Notes: generated by a model not told the origin, from the letters alone. Shown: positions 1-13,087, numbered from the stretch's first letter. The stretch is 64,000 nt of DNA from Chelonoidis abingdonii (GCF_003597395.2 NC_133770.1:95094206-95158205), one strand, 5' to 3'. Numbers and translations: made by a program.

Positions 1-270
1 TGCTCCAAGCCCAGAATAGCGGANNNNNNNNNNNNNNNNNNNNNNNNNCCCAGAATTCCAAGGGGCGGGGGAGACTACGGGAACTATGGGATAGCTACGG
101 AATAGCTACCCACAGTGCAACGCTCCAGAAATTGACGCTAGCCTCGGACCATGGACGCACACCGCCGAATTAATGTGCTTAGTGTGGCTGCATGCACTTG
201 ACTTTATATAATCTGTTTTACAAAACCAGTTTATGTAAAATCAGAATAATCTCGTAGTGTAGACGTACCC
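1..270 (-). mobile_element. Harbinger-type DNA transposon, terminal fragment
   Basis: Read on the minus strand, this begins with GGTACGTCTACACTA at 270 and then follows the left end of the Harbinger element at 48609-48815, including shared stretches around the AATTCGGCGGTGTG motif and the CCCCTTGGAATTCTGGG motif. The element is cut by the window edge and by a run of Ns. No coding part is inside the window. Confidence 0.8.
24..48. other. Assembly gap (25 N)
   Basis: Twenty-five N characters interrupt the Harbinger fragment. The true length of the gap cannot be known from the window. Confidence 0.99.
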
Positions 271-1716
271 TAGATGTTGTAACCAGACACTGACTAATAA
301 TGCCCATGGGTGACCTATTTTCATGTATTCACTTTTTTTGTTACCAAGGAACTTTTTCTGTCTCGCATAGGAAATATGAAGTCACATTTTTTTATCAGCC
401 CTTCTTTGAGTAAGGAAAACAATTGAATTAGAGTAAAATAGATAGCGTGTTATACTAGGCAGACAGGCAGTTCCAGTATTCCCAGGATATTTCTTCCTTC
501 CCTTTCTTGGAAGTACTTAAAATAAATATTAAACAAATAAGGTTTATTTATAACTATGGACAAATCATCTAACACAGCCACATATTCCAAGAAAGTATAG
601 GCAAGCATGGTTAAAGGAATAAATTATTTGCCATGGATTTTGGGTCACTTTAAGCGAGCAACTCCTTTAAGTAAGTGTGTTTCATGCCACCTTTGCCATT
701 TTAAAGCTTTGTCATTAACTCCAAACTACTTTGAACATATTAGGATCAGATTGTTCCTAAGAAATACAGAATTTATAGCCTTAACATCTAATTAGGTTTT
801 AAATGGCTGCCAGAAGAGGATGCTGCAGTGATGTATTTTTTTCGTAGCTCTGTGTTCATTCCTTGTGGTTTCATGATAAATTTTATGATTTCCTCTGGTG
901 ATAAGAGTAAGGGATGGGGGAAGGCTGACCTCCACCATGCTGTGAGGGTATGTGACCAGGCAATCTCAAAGAGGGATGTGGGCCTCTTAACAGGAAATAT
1001 GGAAGCAGAGAATGATTAGGTGTGGGGACTGAAAGGGGGAAGTTACTGCCTTTTCGGCTTAGCACTTTTTCCTTGTGTATGCATCACTAGTTCCAGCTAA
1101 CAGAAAACTGATACTGGCAAATTTTCTCACTTTAAACTAGTTTTTCAGTAATCTAATGCCTTGTCTTTAGTGGGATTTTCACCAGTTTAAATAAAAGGAG
1201 AATTAGGCCTCGTGAATTCCTTGTTTTTAGGGTGTTTTTTCTAGAATTTATTTTATTTTATTTTTTACAGAATCCTACTTTCATCTCTTTAAGTGAAGTT
1301 TCTGTCCCTTTTGCTGTGAAGATAGCATCACAACGTAAGCTTGTCAAACCTGTTGTCCTATTTAAACCAGCCTTCCAGCCAGAAACCATTTCCAGATGAA
1401 CAAACATAGCAAAGGAAGTACGAATTATACCCCTCCCTTTTATTACCTCCTAACTTCAAAGCTAGTTGAGTTGTTTCAAATACTTCTATAATTAAGAATA
1501 GTACAGCAGTGTAACAAACAAATACGAAACTGGAGTCCATGTGGCCTTATACCTCCCCTCCCCTAATATTTTTGCAGAATGAGGTTTGTCTACCCAATTC
1601 TCCAGGACTTTCCTGTCTCACTCTGTGCTAGAAGAGAGTTTTCCATGCTCCATCATCATTGCCATTTCTTTACTCTTATGTCCCTAGATTCTTATCTCAT
1701 GAAGCTGTAGCATTAG
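271..1716. other. Intergenic, nothing recognised
   Basis: AT-rich non-coding sequence. I see no exon-like open frame, RNA gene or clear repeat boundary. Confidence 0.6.
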
Positions 1717-1756
1717 CCTGTGGAGGCATCTAAATGCCCCCGCATCCTGGCCAGTG

Positions 1757-1909
1757 GTCGAGCATCCTCCGAAATGCTGCTGAAATTCGGTGGCATTTCA
1801 GTGGTGATGCCTCTCGATGATGCTGCTTGCCGCCGACAAGCGACATCATTGAGAGGCGTCACTGCCGAAATGCCGCCGAAATTCGGCGGCATTTCGGAGG
1901 ATGTTCGAC
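1757..1909. repeat. 153-bp near-perfect palindrome inside a GC-rich MITE-like repeat
   Basis: The left half, starting GTCGAGCATCCTCCGAAAT, is the reverse complement of the right half, ending ATTTCGGAGGATGTTCGAC, with scattered mismatches and almost no spacer. Each half also holds a smaller hairpin built on GCCGCCGAAATTCGGCGGC. Flanking sequence from about 1718 to 1960 is likely part of the same element. No transposase is encoded and the open frames across it are by-products of the symmetry. The GCCGAAATGCC motif recurs at 32360-32510. Confidence 0.75.
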
Positions 1910-1960
1910 CGCCGCCACGGTCCTTCATCTGGCACCTGCAGATGAAAAGGTTGGAGACCC

Positions 1961-2520
1961 CTGCATTAGACCTTCCATCCATTCATTTTAGAAGACTGCA
2001 AATGGTCCCTTTGTTTAACTGTTGTGTTTATTGCTTGGCATGAGGTGCTGGTGTAAGGCTCGCATCTTCCTACTGGAGACTCAGGAGATTCCTTTGCCAT
2101 GCCCACCCTCTTACAGGCCTGGGAAATAGAAATTTCCAGATCTAAGACAGCGGATCTTCTCCGGCAAAGCACTTAAGCATGTGAGTAGCACCATTGAAGT
2201 AAGTGAGGTCAATGGAATTTCGCACATGCATCAAAAATTAAGCTTGTGCTTTAAGTGCTTTGCTTGGAGAAGACCTAAATTTAGATTGGGTCTCCCAGCT
2301 TGTGTTACAATTATTTAACGCAGAAACACTTGCACAGTGTAGGTCTGATCCTAGTTTCTTTTATTCCCTTGGGAGCTTGGGGTAGGAACAGTACCCCCAT
2401 ATTCTGCAAAAATGATCTCCAGTTTTTCCACCTCAAAACTAGGCCAACGTTCCTATAGTTTTGATCATGTTTCCCCTCTGCCCCCTGCATCACCCAGCAT
2501 CCTTATGTGTGAACAGCACA
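1961..2520. other. Intergenic, nothing recognised
   Basis: No gene or repeat boundary recognised. A near-duplicate phrase around the word AGCACTTAAGC appears near 2165 and, inverted, near 2250. Confidence 0.5.
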
Positions 2521-2640
2521 GGGTGACTAGACAGCAAGTGTGAAAAATCACGACAGAGGGTGGGGAGTAATAAGAGAATATATAAGAAAAAGCCCCAGAT
2601 ATCAGAACTGTCCCTATAAAATTGGGACCTCTGGTCACCC
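2521..2640. mobile_element. 120-bp MITE, copy 1 (GGGTGACCAG termini, TA-type)
   Basis: Termini GGGTGACTAGACAG and CTCTGGTCACCC are inverted repeats, and the same 120-bp sequence recurs at 15952-16070. The right flank is TA and the left is CA, so a TA target as used by Tc1/mariner-type elements is plausible but only clean in copy 2. Non-coding. Confidence 0.8.
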
Positions 2641-4033
2641 TAGAGCAGCATAATAGGTGAACCTTGCAGTCGGCACTCACTTGGATGCTCTGCTAGTCAT
2701 GTGGTTATAAGATGCCATCTTTCAGGTACACACTCCTTTTTTTAAAATGCCTCAGCATTACTCATTTGTACTTTATCATTCACCAAACAGCAGGAAATCA
2801 TTATCTGTGACTGTGTTCTATTCCATTGCCATTGCTCTGCATTTCACCTCCTCTAAAATGAATCTCGAGAATAAAATAAACATTGATTTATCAATAGATA
2901 ATTAAATACACTACTGAGGCTTTGTCTGAAGAGTAAGATATCGAATGTCACCCTGGTGGAGTGAAAAACAAAAAAGGTTCATGATAAACTTCTCTGGCAC
3001 TTAAGCCTTTCATCTGTGAAGACTTACACTGTAGAATTAAATCTTATTAATATATTAGTCTAAGAACCAGGTGGCTAAGACTTCCTAGACAAGAAAAAGC
3101 ATTACAGATGATAACTCAGATGTAGCACATGCCTATTTCAAAAATGATTCAAGTAGATTAATGTTTCTTTATGGTGTTTCTAAAGAAGCTCCAGTTTATT
3201 TACCCACTAGGTAAATTAGAAAAAAAGAGGAAAATATATCCCTTTACTGATTAGGATAAATGCAGTTCCTGGAAGGTATTTCTCACAAACAAACAGCTTT
3301 CCAAAAGTTTTCTCTTGTCTGGCCTATTGCTAACACTCTGTGATGTGCATTAGAGGAGGGATGAGTTTTGTGGTTCAGGTGCAGGACCAGGACTCTGAGA
3401 GATCCAAACGTAGACCCATAGCATCTGCTGCAAACTCCAGAGTCTTTAACCTCAGAGAAGATGTGTGTTTTTTTGGTTGATTGGTTTGGGGTTTTTTGAG
3501 TTGTTTTTTTTTTTGCATTTACTGACCCACCACCCTAATTTTTACTAAGTGCACTCTTGCTGCCACAAGCAGACTTCAGCAGCCTCTGACACTCTGCTGC
3601 AATCAGGATATTGTCTAACTAAGTGAGAATTCTTACGCCCTGCAACCTAAACAATTGAACAAGTGGCTTCATTGCTGTAGTAAAAACCCCTTGAGGTAAC
3701 ACACATTGAATACCATCACTACTACTACCATATGCATCCATTCGAGAACTGGAGAAACCTTTTATAATTTGAGAGCATAGGGATAGTGAGCTTTGCTTGG
3801 ATCCAGTTTTGCTTGCATGTCCTCTTTAAATATAGTGACACTTACATCCACAAAAAATAGCAGAGTAATTAAAAACTAGTTCAGCAACTTTAGACGTAAA
3901 AGGGGGTTGTGACCCCCTATGGACCCAGGGGCTGTAGAAATGAGCTTACCCAACCCATTATACCTCTACCGTTCTATTCATCTTCTCCCATTGATATTGC
4001 CCCCTAGTCACCGAATTCCTTTCCTATCCTTGT
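2641..4033. other. Intergenic, nothing recognised
   Basis: Non-coding sequence with a T-rich run near 3465-3515. No gene or repeat boundary recognised. Confidence 0.55.
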
Positions 4034-4041
4034 TTACCAAG

Positions 4042-4289
4042 CAGGGGCGGCTCTAGGCATTTTGCCACCCCAAGCATGGCAGGCAGGATCCGCTGGTCCC
4101 ATGGCTTCAAGGGACCTCCCGCAGGGGTGCCTGCAGGAGGTCCCCTGAAGCCACGGGACCAGCAGACCCTCTGCAGGCAAGCTGCCAAAGGCAACCTGCC
4201 TGCCACCCTCGCGGCGACCGGAAGAGCGCCCTCCCCAGCTTGTTGCCCCAAGCATGCGCTTGGCGTGCTGGGGCCTGGAGCTGCCCCTG
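4042..4289. mobile_element. 248-bp hAT-type MITE with 8-bp TSD
   Basis: The termini CAGGGGCGGCTCTAGGC and CTGGAGCTGCCCCTG are inverted. Flanking octamers TTACCAAG (4034-4041) and TTATCAAG (4290-4297) match at 7 of 8 positions, the 8-bp duplication typical of hAT transposition. The interior is GC-rich and partly palindromic around GGTCCC and GGGACC (about 4093-4163). Open frames here are not genes. Confidence 0.8.
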
Positions 4290-4297
4290 TTATCAAG

Positions 4298-5640
4298 TCA
4301 CCACCTTCTCCAAATTCCAGAATATCATCGTCCATGAAATGAACATGAATTAAAATAGAAATTAATTCAAAGTTACTTCTTGATCCTCTGGGCTTCTTGG
4401 TGTATCTGGTTTTACATCCATTCTCCATTACTTTTGTTAGGTTTAAAGTTCTTGGGACAGGCCAAATTTTGTGTCTTTTCCAGCACTGAATACTTTGTGA
4501 GAGCTTTGATTATTATTTACTGTCTAGGGCTAGAGACTGGAGATCTTCAGAGATTTCCTCCTCTAGTGCCCAGGAGATATCTCCCTCTACGCTTCATGGG
4601 TGAAGGGGCAACTCATTACACTGGGTTTGAACTGAAGTACAATTTTAGCCTCTCAGATGGACAGTGGGAAGGGTCTTGCAGTCTTTCTCTGGGATGGTTA
4701 AAGTGTAGAAGCTGTCCAATGGTTGCCAGGAACTGATAAATTGGGGGTAATCTGAGTGAGTGCAAAGTGGCTATTTCAACAGATTTGAGATGGCATAAAC
4801 CTTGTATTTTGCAAACCTAGGTTTAAAAGTTCTAATGCTCTGGAATGCGAGAAGAGTCCTGCCATGGGCTGCGGTAGGTCTTGTCTCTGAAGAGAACCAC
4901 TGTGGGACTTGCTAGAGAGAATCCTTTTTGCCTGGCTTTTTGGGTAACCATCGTTTTAGATATGTCCCCTTTTTGATCAGTAAAATCCAAGGTCTCCAGT
5001 TTGGAGAGGTCCATAGGTTTTTGGCAAGGCTTTATTTGCTTCCCTTGTCAGTTGTAGCATGTGGTTTGCTTGCACACTGATCATAAAACACCCTGCTCTC
5101 TGGGTAGACCTTACTGACCACTTGATAAAGGAGAAAACCGCTTCTGTTTGAGGCTTCTGCTAACAAGTCCTATTCATCAGACTTTTTTCTAATTCCAGGC
5201 TTCCCATATCCTCTGCTGGGTTAGATGAAGGAAGCTTTCCATTGGACTACTTCAGTACCCACTTCTGCTCCTCAAGTTTCACCTATGTGTGGTTGAGCAG
5301 TATCTTGCTGCTCATCAGAAAATGAACAGAGGTTTCTTCCAAATTTGGGAACTCGGGACCACCAAGGTTAGAGATTCCTAGTAACCATTAGATGCTTTAA
5401 CTTGGGGATTACTGAAAAAGGTGGATAGTAGCTTAAAGATGGAAACTGCCCCCCTTTGCACTTGGTCAGAGCCCAGTATTTACACAGTGGAATAGAGCCC
5501 TCTTCAAGCAAGCATTCCACCCACTAAAAGTACTCTGTGCTCATCATCTCTCTCATTGCTGAGAGCTTAGCCTTATGGGAAGGCCATGAGGCAGGCTCAG
5601 AAAAGGCAGTTTTAATCTTAGTAGGAGAATGCTCAATAGA
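4298..5640. other. Intergenic, nothing recognised
   Basis: No exon, RNA gene or repeat boundary recognised. Confidence 0.55.
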
Positions 5641-6190
5641 CAACAGCAGGGGTGGCAGGTTTGCAGAAATTTTGATGGTGCCCAGAACCCACCCGCCCAT
5701 ACTCTGCCCACCCCCCACCTGCCTAAGGCTCTGTGAGGGAGTTTTGGTGGGGAAAGGGTTCTGGGGTGCAGGCTCTGAGATGGAGTTTGGGTGGAGGCTC
5801 TGGAGGTACAGGGGGGTTGAGGGGTGCAGGTTCTGGATGGAGTTTGGGTGTAGGCTCTGGGCTTGGGCAAGGGGTGGAGGTGCAGATGGGGGTGAGGGGT
5901 GCAGGCTCTGGGAGGGAGTTTGGGTGCAGGCTCTGGGAGGGAGCTTGGAGATGGGAGGAGGTGCAGGGGGGGTGCAGATTATGGGAGGGAGTTTGGGAGC
6001 CAAAGAGGGGTGCCGTTTCTGGAAGAGGGTGGGGGGGTAGAGGGAGCCACATACTACCCCTTTACAAAAAAGCAGCAGTAGTGCTGCCTCCCCAACCCAC
6101 ACTGTCCTGCACCTGCAGGATGGTGCTTGAAACAATATGTGTCTGGCAGCGCTCCCTACCCCCACCCCCCCGCCGTCCCCCGCAACCATA
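5641..6190. repeat. G-rich degenerate minisatellite inside a repeat
   Basis: Between about 5730 and 6030 a unit close to GGGTGCAGGCTCTGGGAGG is repeated imperfectly, with G strongly concentrated on the + strand. The long proline-rich frames on the opposite strand are translations of this repeat and not a gene. A related minisatellite lies at about 59850-60270. Confidence 0.75.
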
Positions 6191-7454
6191 GCCATTCAGA
6201 AATCACTACAACTCACAGAGCATCTTTCTACAGGCTGAAAAAATTCCACACTTTGACAGCTGTTTGCTGAGATGTATGTGAACTCTGAATAAGAGCATAT
6301 AACAAAGTATCTGTGCTGCATGATTTTGATGCCTATAATATGGTAAATATCATCCCCACTCTCAAGTTCCCTGTTTAGGATAAAGACTATATCCACCTAA
6401 TGATGACTATCTGCCCAGCTTTGACAACTGGGTACCTGATACTGGGTTTTGGTGTCTTATTAACCAGAGGCTCCCCCGCATTTGTTTTTGTTGTGATCAT
6501 GTATGTATGCCTTCCTCTCTGAGTGCCCTATCTTTGTGTGTTTTGTGTATGGGTCCACTCTGGTGAGGTGCTCAGGGCCTTCAATTCCTCTTGAAGTCAG
6601 CTGGGGCTGTGAGTTAAGGGTGCTCATCACTTTGCAGCATCAGGTCTTATGAATGATATTATAGTCACTCTTCAGTACCTTAATTCACCCTATCACTGTA
6701 TAAATTCAGGCATTTGCTGCAGGCATGAAATTCAGTCTAGGTGAATCATGTACAGAGATACTAGCATAACAAACTGGCCAGTGTGTATAAGAACCACTGC
6801 TCTTTGCTGGATGGAATCTGCACTGGTGGCCAACGACACAAAGATCATCCATTACTAATGTATGAACATTCTCCATTAGCGTAAGTGGTGGGATGAAGCC
6901 AAAGTATCTGGGTTTTGTCCTTGCTGCTGCTGAGAAGTTTCTGTCAGTGGTGAGCAGAAAAATGACAAACACAAAGTTCTAGGAGGCCAGAGATTTGTAA
7001 CAATTTGTACACAAATATTATCTATTTACCATTTGTTTGAGCACAAATCTTAATAAAAAATAATAATTTTGGAGGGTGGGAATAAACATGTAATGCCCTG
7101 TCTCAGGGGGACATTGTACAGCTGCCATGTCACAAAAGCTCATGCAAGGCAGTGACAACTGATTTTTATTTTTCTTCATGGCTCTTCAGGTCTTCTGCAG
7201 AATAGATGATACATGGGTATATATTTTATAATCAGACTTTTGGAGTTCTGCATGTGACCTCATATACAATGTTACATGCAGTAATTATAAAAAATGTGAC
7301 GTCTTATGTAATTAGGATCCTTATTTGAATTGTGAACTCCTTACTTCAGGCTACATTCTGCAAGTCTTATCCATAGTCAGTAGCACTTTGATGTCAGTTA
7401 GTCTGTTGTGAATAAGCATTACTCAGCACGGATAAGGACTGAAGACTATGGCTT
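6191..7454. other. Intergenic, nothing recognised
   Basis: No gene or repeat boundary recognised. Confidence 0.55.
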
Positions 7455-7570
7455 TAAGACTGTAAACTCTCTTCAGGGCTGTTTCTTTCTTGTATCTTGT
7501 ACAACACCAAGCACTCAGGAACTTAGCATCATGTTCTGGATAGTAATTATATCATTACATAACTGTATCA
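7455..7570 (+). repeat. Old SINE-like fragment
   Basis: The phrase running ACTGTAAACTCTCTTCAGGG to TTGTACAACACCAAGCA resembles the tail of an old amniote SINE/LINE family ('general decay' version of tgtacagcgcctagca). A second instance is at 15308-15425. Family assignment is uncertain. Confidence 0.4.
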
Positions 7571-8004
7571 TTATCATTGTTGTGTCATTACAATTAATGG
7601 CATCACGCTTTAACAGAGGTAGGTCAGTTCTTTTATTATTGTCAAACATGGAGAGTATCCTTTTGAAGGGTATCTGTAAACCTTTATGGCTTTATTTTGG
7701 GAAACCTCTCATTGACTTGAACAAGAGAATGATCAGATTCCTAAAAAGTACTTTTCCTGACTTATATGGGACTTGTTCAGATTTCTTTAAATATGAAGCT
7801 TGACCTGACTACATCAAATAGTTCCTGAAATACTAGAGTTCAAATGTTAGAAATACTTAGTAAGGCAACCAGTACTTCCGTATCTCTGTAATTATTGTGA
7901 ACTATTATTTATATAGCACCATAAATGTAGATTTTGGTTTAGAAAACAAATAATTAGAAATAATACTTAATCTTACCTCATGGTTTTCAGCAGTAGATTT
8001 GAAC
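7571..8004. other. Intergenic, nothing recognised
   Basis: AT-rich non-coding sequence with no recognised feature. Confidence 0.55.
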
Positions 8005-8112
8005 CTTACAAATGTGGGTGAGCATTGTATAGAGTGGGAGACTGAGGCACGGAGAAGTAGAGACTTGACTGAGGGTACCCAGCAACTCAGGGGATAAATC
8101 CCACTTCTCTTG
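8005..8112 (+). repeat. MIR-like SINE fragment
   Basis: Contains GAGACTGAGGCACGGAGAAG followed by an ACCCAGCAACTC-type segment, in the order seen in the MIR/CORE-SINE body (gaaactgaggcacagagagg ... cccagctagt). Diverged. Confidence 0.5.
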
Positions 8113-9177
8113 ATTAAAAGTCTTTGTGCCTTAGGTGCTGGAAAACAACTACCCCGGAAAACAACATCTCTCCTCCAGAACATCTTGTTATGTAACACCA
8201 GTGTAAACAAAAGACAGGGGAACAGTTCAAGTCCAAGCAGACTATGAGAGAGAGCACTGAGGAAGAGATCAAAAAAGGGAGGGGGAGAGAGAGAATTTTC
8301 AGGGGGAATTTGAAGGACAAGTATTTGAAGGAGGACTAGTTAAAGATGGAGATGGTAGGTTGTTCAAGCATAAGGAGCAGAATGAAGACATGATGCCGAG
8401 GATGGAGAAAATGAGATGGAGTCAGTGAAAAGAGGAGTGGAGAAAAATTACCCCCACCTCTCAGTGAGACTGTTGTATTTATGTTTTATGTGTCTTACAT
8501 AAGAGTATATCTGATAAGGAAGAGATATTCATGTTGGAGCTCCCTGGAATTTGGAAGAACATTTTAAGTGTGACATAACCTTCATATTCGTGCTTTAATT
8601 TAAACAAGAGCCGATACCTGACAGAAAAAAGATAGGAGAACTACACAAACAAATGATGAAACTGAGCCAGTCAATCATCTTACGTAAGTCAGCATAGTTC
8701 AGTTCTGAATCATTGGGAATCCTTCTATTGGTTTTAACATAAATGGGATCTGGCCCTTAATGAGGGTGTTTCCAGTAATAAGCATGCAACCAAATCTCTA
8801 CATACTGTTTCTCTTGACAGTGCTCCAAGGAAAGGTTCTCAAACAAGTTCAAAGTCCATGGGTGTGTGAGTTCACCAAGCTATATTTATTGGTAGCTCAA
8901 GACTTTACATGTAAGAGATCCAGGCTTTCAAGGCTGCAGGTTGGAACATGGGGAAGGTTGCCATTAAAGCATGGTACCTGGTGTAAAATAGTGTTCTAAG
9001 TGAGACCTTCTTTATTCCAGAGACTAACGTCAGTTCCTTAATGGATCTATGACAATTAAGATCAAATGAGGATCTGACTCCTACAGAGTTGTTCTGGGTT
9101 AGGGAAAATTTTGGTTTCTAATTAATATATTTTTTTCCAAACAACAATAACGAGGCAGAGATGGAAATAAACCAGCT
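8113..9177. other. Intergenic, nothing recognised
   Basis: No exon or repeat boundary recognised. Confidence 0.55.
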
Positions 9178-9320
9178 GCAAAAGAAATAATAATATCCAG
9201 TTCTTATATAGCACTTTTCATCAGTAAATCTCAACGCACTCCACAGCGGAGGTCAGTATCATTCTCCCCATTTTAGATAAGGGAAAATTGACACACTGAA
9301 GTAATAAACCATATATCAAT
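9178..9320 (+). repeat. MIR/CORE-SINE-like fragment
   Basis: Shows TTATATAGCACTTTTCATC, then CAGTATCATTCTCCCCATTT and TAGATAAGGGAAAATTGACA, the order expected of an old CORE-SINE. Diverged and partial. Confidence 0.5.
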
Positions 9321-11199
9321 CCCCACACAGAGACCTGACGTTTCCTTACATATAAGAATAGCAGAGAAAATAAGGGTGCAGTTCTGTGGCTTTTACTCGT
9401 GAATATTTCCATTGTCTTCATTGAGACTACTCACTTGAATGAATCAGACTGGGTCCTGGAGTTTTAGTAAAAGTAGCAAACAATACATAGTATTCACTGG
9501 TAACCGAGGAACTTTTCTAACACCTAATTATAAAGCAGAATCCATGGATTAATTAATTTATGTTGATAAAGCTCTTTGAACATATAAAGTGCTAATCTGT
9601 AAAGTGATGGTTGTCTACTGGCAATCCGAACTGAAGAAAAAAACAAAAGATGAATTTTTTAATAATTCAACATTTAAACCTACAGGGTGAGCCAGTAGCT
9701 AGTAGTAAGTAATAAATGATATTTCAATAAAAAATGCAAAACTATAGCTGGAGTAATCATTTTTTCCACAATGAAATAACCAAATGAACTGAAGGCAGAC
9801 CTCCATAAGGTCTGCTTATCAGTTTTAGCATTAAACATTAATGAATGATATTGATTTCCTAAAATCATAACGCCTGGAAATAACAGTGTGAAATTCCTTG
9901 CAGTGTCTATAATGTCCATGGTTCACTGTAAATTAACAGTCCAATTTGCTTGTGCTTTAGAACTCTATCGGCCACAGAGGAATTTCAGCCAAAGACATTT
10001 CAAGGGTGAAATATATATTAATGATAAGGAATGTTGGAGAGACTATTTTCTCAACTGAGAAGTGACAAAGTCCCTTGCTGACAAAGCTTTGGGTAGTATC
10101 GGTGACACAGAGGCCCATTTGTGGATCACTACTTTGTGTCAGCAACTGCGTCAGGCCTCACATACTCTCTACACTTCACACACTGGAGTAATGATATTTA
10201 TTTAAAAGGTGATGTGTAATATATTATTTGAAATCTAACACTGCACTATTAATTAATAATCTTGCATGCTGTATGTATACAGAATATATTAAGAGTTATG
10301 AATCTATGCTGGAATTTTGGCTTGTGTGTTTAAATCAGTCATGTTGGAGATGGTAAACAGGTCTGCCCTAGATAAGGAATGTGTTTGCTTCTCTGACCAG
10401 CCCAGTCCTAAAGCGGAGAAAAGAAAGGTTCATTTCCATATTAGCTAACAAGTGGGAGAGGAGATAGCATGATGTCTACACCCAGCAGGAGAGAGAAGCT
10501 TGGTCTGGGTTTTACCTTTCAAAGAATTTACTGGTGTACAAAGACATGGGGTCTGAACCTCAAGTGATACGCGATTGACTCAACTGATGGTATACAGTAT
10601 TACTCCATTATAAACTAATATTGTGAAATGTAAATATTAACATTATAAAGGAATTATGGATACTCATTGACATTAGGCTTTACATTCTGTGTCCAAACAC
10701 AGGGAGAATGAGGTCTCTGCCAGAAAGGAAGGAACATTACTTCTATTTACCTGTCTCCTATGTAAATTAGGCATGGTGGATTCAAAACAATAGAAACTCC
10801 ATTTACATACAGGAGGATGGGAAGCCCACAGGAAGGGGAAAACATCATGAGATCATCCTGCCTCTTGAAATGATGTCATTGACCTTTGGAATCTATAAGC
10901 AAAGACAGAAGCCATCTTTGGCATACATCGCTAGACAGACACAAAGGAACAGAGCTCTTGGAACCTGAGAAAGAGGGATCCTTCAGTAAGGGAGGGTGGG
11001 GATTGAAGTCTCAGGAAACTATGTATAGGTGAGAAATCTGCTTAGGCAAAGATCTTTCACCTAGGAAGACAAGGGAAACCAAGCTTCTGTGCTTCTGTGG
11101 AAGGTCCTGACTTGAGAGAAAGTCATCCATGGATGGAAAGAGGAACGATTGGTAAGAAATCTACCTTGAACAAAGTCTTAGCCACTAGAACATGTATTT
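9321..11199. other. Intergenic, mostly unrecognised
   Basis: No gene recognised. The part from about 10420 to 11199 may be the 5' part of the LTR-like copy that is clear from 11200, but I could not align it to the other copies by eye. Confidence 0.45.
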
Positions 11200-11690
11200 T
11201 GTTTTGTTTTCATTTTATCTTCATTCCTTATATTTGAACTCACCCAATTCTATGTATATCTTAATAAATGTGTTTTATTTTTTACTAAACCAACTCAGTG
11301 CTGTATCTGAAGGGGAGTATTTACTCCATGAAGTTAGTAAGCTGTAATGTGTTTTTGTCTATTTAAGGGAGTAACGGACCTCATTGTTACTCTGGGTGGT
11401 CCAGGCAAGGGCTGGATGCTTATGGGCACACGGTTTTGGGAAAATTCAGGACTGAGAGTGTGCTGGGGTTACTTTGCTGGTTGTAACCAAGGCTGATGGA
11501 AGCCAGAGCTGCTGAACCAGGGCTGTCTAGCGCACAGACACTCAGGGTTTGACCTGCATGCTTGTAAGCTGGCTGTGAGGGTCCCAGGCTGGGAGCTACA
11601 GCAGCAGGGCATTTCAGGCACCCAACATTACAGGGCAGGTGGTGACACAGTCTGGATTGCACCTTGAAGTGTGACAGTATCTTAGGGGAA
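11200..11690 (+). mobile_element. LTR-like repeat, copy A (fragment)
   Basis: This stretch matches the minus strand of about 39040-38560 in order: an AATAAA at 11263-11268 followed by a T-rich run, GAAAATTCAGGA, ACCAAGGCTG, GGGTTTGACCTGC and GTCTGGATTGCACC. The AATAAA placed before a T-rich stretch suits the R/U5 part of a retroelement LTR. No retroviral coding sequence is present. LTR identity is an inference; the repeat relationship is seen directly. Confidence 0.55.
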
Positions 11691-13087
11691 CAAGGAAGAG
11701 GTCACTTTTTAAGTATTTGGGAAGGGAGGGAGGAAACTGCTAAGAATATCTGCTTGCCTTAATGTTCTACACCATCCAAAGAGTAACCTAAAATAACCAC
11801 AATATTGTAGCAGACCAGCTAATATACAGGGAACCACTGTCTCCTTCTGACTGTAATCAGCATGACTCAACTGGTTCCCATAAACCCTATATTGCCATGC
11901 TAACATAGTCTTCTTCCTTTCTGTTGGAGGGTGGAGCTTGTTCTTTTGGAACATGTGAGCTCTATTCCAGCTATTGGTGCTGAGTTCCAAGTAGTTTGGC
12001 TTTTCATGAGGCAAGTTCAGAATCTGTGTTTATCTTGTTGTGAGACAAATTCAGCACCTGTTATCTAATCTTTCAGACTGAGGATAATCCTACCAGAGGC
12101 AAAGATTGACAGGTGTCTACTGTGGTCATTGCATATTGGGAAGTCCTGCCGAAGGTGAAGAGAAGAGCTACTTCTGCTTATATTTCACACAGCCTGAGTT
12201 CAGCATTTCACTGTGTCAGGTGACACTTGACTTGATCACCCAATCAATGGCATCCCAACCCCTTTGCCCCAGTTTGAACAGCCTAACTAACATAGCCTAA
12301 GGTGACAGGGAGATTATTTTAGTTGTCTTCATGAAAACCTTGTTTGTCAGTTGCCAAATTTTGCTAGTGGTTCAAGTGCTGCTGGAGGTGATGTTGGGTT
12401 TATTCATTAGAAACACTTCTTTTAATGTCCCTCTTCTACAGAAATATGTTTCAGTTAATCAATACTCTCACACCCCGTTTCCTTCTTGTTGTTATGTAAC
12501 AGGTCTCTGGAGCAAAACACACTTCCAATACCATTCCATGTGTAGCTGGAGTGGAATCCTGTCTGCACTGAAGTCAATAGGATTTTTGCTTGCCAGTGGA
12601 GCCAAGATTTCATGTCCCTGGTCCAAAGGAATGGGACTCAAAAGGAGACTACTATATTCTGATATAGAGGAATGCAGCAGCAAAATAATTAATTATCTCC
12701 ATCTCAATTTTAGATTTCTTGAGGCCCTCCCATAAAAGGGACACTTATTGGGAAGGATGGGCTTGTATAAGGCATCTTCTTACAGCCCAGTGACAACTGC
12801 CTGTAGTGAATGATTATTTGAGGACAATGGTGGATGTACAGTCAGTGGTGCCAAACCAATACTGCTCATAATCAGTGTAAGTGAGACCTGGAAACTGCTG
12901 CTATCACATGGTCAGTTGGCCCTCAGATGGGAATTTGAATAGATGGCACTGAAAACTGAAGGGCACAACAAGAAGTTTTGCTGAGCAAAAATTATGACTC
13001 CTTTTATCCCATCATCATGCAAAGGACTGTTTGGTTGACGCTATGTCACATATAAGATATATTCCAAAGATCAAGACCTTGGAACAC
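11691..13087. other. Intergenic, nothing recognised
   Basis: No gene or clear repeat. Open frames of up to 134 codons here lack any recognisable domain. Confidence 0.5.

Noticed and set aside
5524..6195. 223-codon proline-rich frame on the minus strand
   Set aside because: It is the translation of the G-rich minisatellite; the repeated PSQSLHP-type motif follows the DNA repeat.
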